Positions 32,040 through 32,084 of a stretch of DNA of 32,084 nucleotides are shown here, piece after piece. The stretch covers positions 1 through 32,084 of the forward strand of contig JAZODT010000089.1 of the NCBI GenBank assembly GCA_045597205.1, written 5' to 3'. The position numbers and the translations under genes were made by a program. The DNA is from UMGS755 sp045597205 (GTDB taxonomy: Bacteria; Bacillota; Clostridia; UBA1381; UBA9506). Below the pieces are notes generated by a model. It saw only the letters and a program-made list of their open reading frames with translations. It was not told the DNA's origin and searched no databases. Positions within the stretch are counted from its first letter, which is position 1, and each line of letters starts with the position of its first letter.

Positions 32040-32084
32040 TTATTTTCCGCTGAGGTTATTTTCGTAACTTTCAATCATCTTTTT
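32040..32084 (-). CDS. Partial gene, last 14 codons of an unrecognised protein
   Basis: Only the C-terminal residues KKMIESYENNLSGK and a TAA stop are inside the window; the rest lies beyond the right edge. Supported by the terminator placed 20 bp further on. Too short to identify. Confidence 0.5.
   Translation of the reverse strand, partial: KKMIESYENNLSGK

Overview
The window is a stretch of low-to-mid GC chromosome from a spore-forming member of the Firmicutes, most likely class Clostridia. The evidence is the Gram-positive replicase PolC, a CIRCE-controlled hrcA-grpE-dnaK-dnaJ operon, the MEP-pathway enzyme IspG, a lipoprotein-alr-ndoAI-ndoA block like that of Bacillus and Clostridium, an SOS-type LysM division inhibitor with LexA boxes, strong GGAGG-type ribosome binding sites and frequent GTG/TTG starts. 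Almost every gene is on the minus strand, so the text below runs from high to low coordinates within each unit.

Right end (28.1-32.1 kb), accessory: the last codons of an unknown gene, a GC-rich multi-hairpin element, an AT-rich zinc-ribbon membrane protein with a near-perfect sigma-A promoter, a second hairpin-rich region that includes an 18-bp tandem repeat, an isoprenylcysteine-methyltransferase-like membrane protein and a patatin-like phospholipase. An exported protein with two internal repeats follows (26.7-28.1 kb).

Middle (20.1-26.6 kb): a tightly packed run of nine genes. It encodes a DUF5685-type protein, a Cys-tailed J-domain protein, a membrane protein, a small lipoprotein, the NAD(P)HX repair enzyme, a LolA/GerS-like lipoprotein, alanine racemase, and the EndoAI/EndoA (MazEF) pair, which also has its own promoter and a candidate operator. 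An M23 peptidase with LysM and G5 domains (18.2-19.9 kb) is a separate unit. The only two plus-strand genes, the LysM SOS protein and TspO, lie at 17.3-18.2 kb.

Left half (0.9-16.9 kb): ispG-polC-comEC-holA, coupling isoprenoid synthesis, replication and DNA uptake genes. Next comes the heat-shock operon hrcA-grpE-dnaK-dnaJ, which appears to continue into lplA and an M18 aminopeptidase before a strong terminator. A ZIP metal transporter with its own promoter closes the window.

Most of the window is ordinary core genome. The parts that merit a second look are: (1) the divergent ispG/LysM intergenic region, with a folded multi-hairpin element and an SOS promoter carrying two LexA-like boxes; (2) the DUF5685/J-protein pair, whose DUF5685 member carries two Asp-rich motifs reminiscent of type I isoprenoid synthases; (3) the two multi-hairpin elements that flank the AT-rich zinc-ribbon gene. 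No CRISPR array, transposase, phage genes, rRNA or complete tRNA was found.
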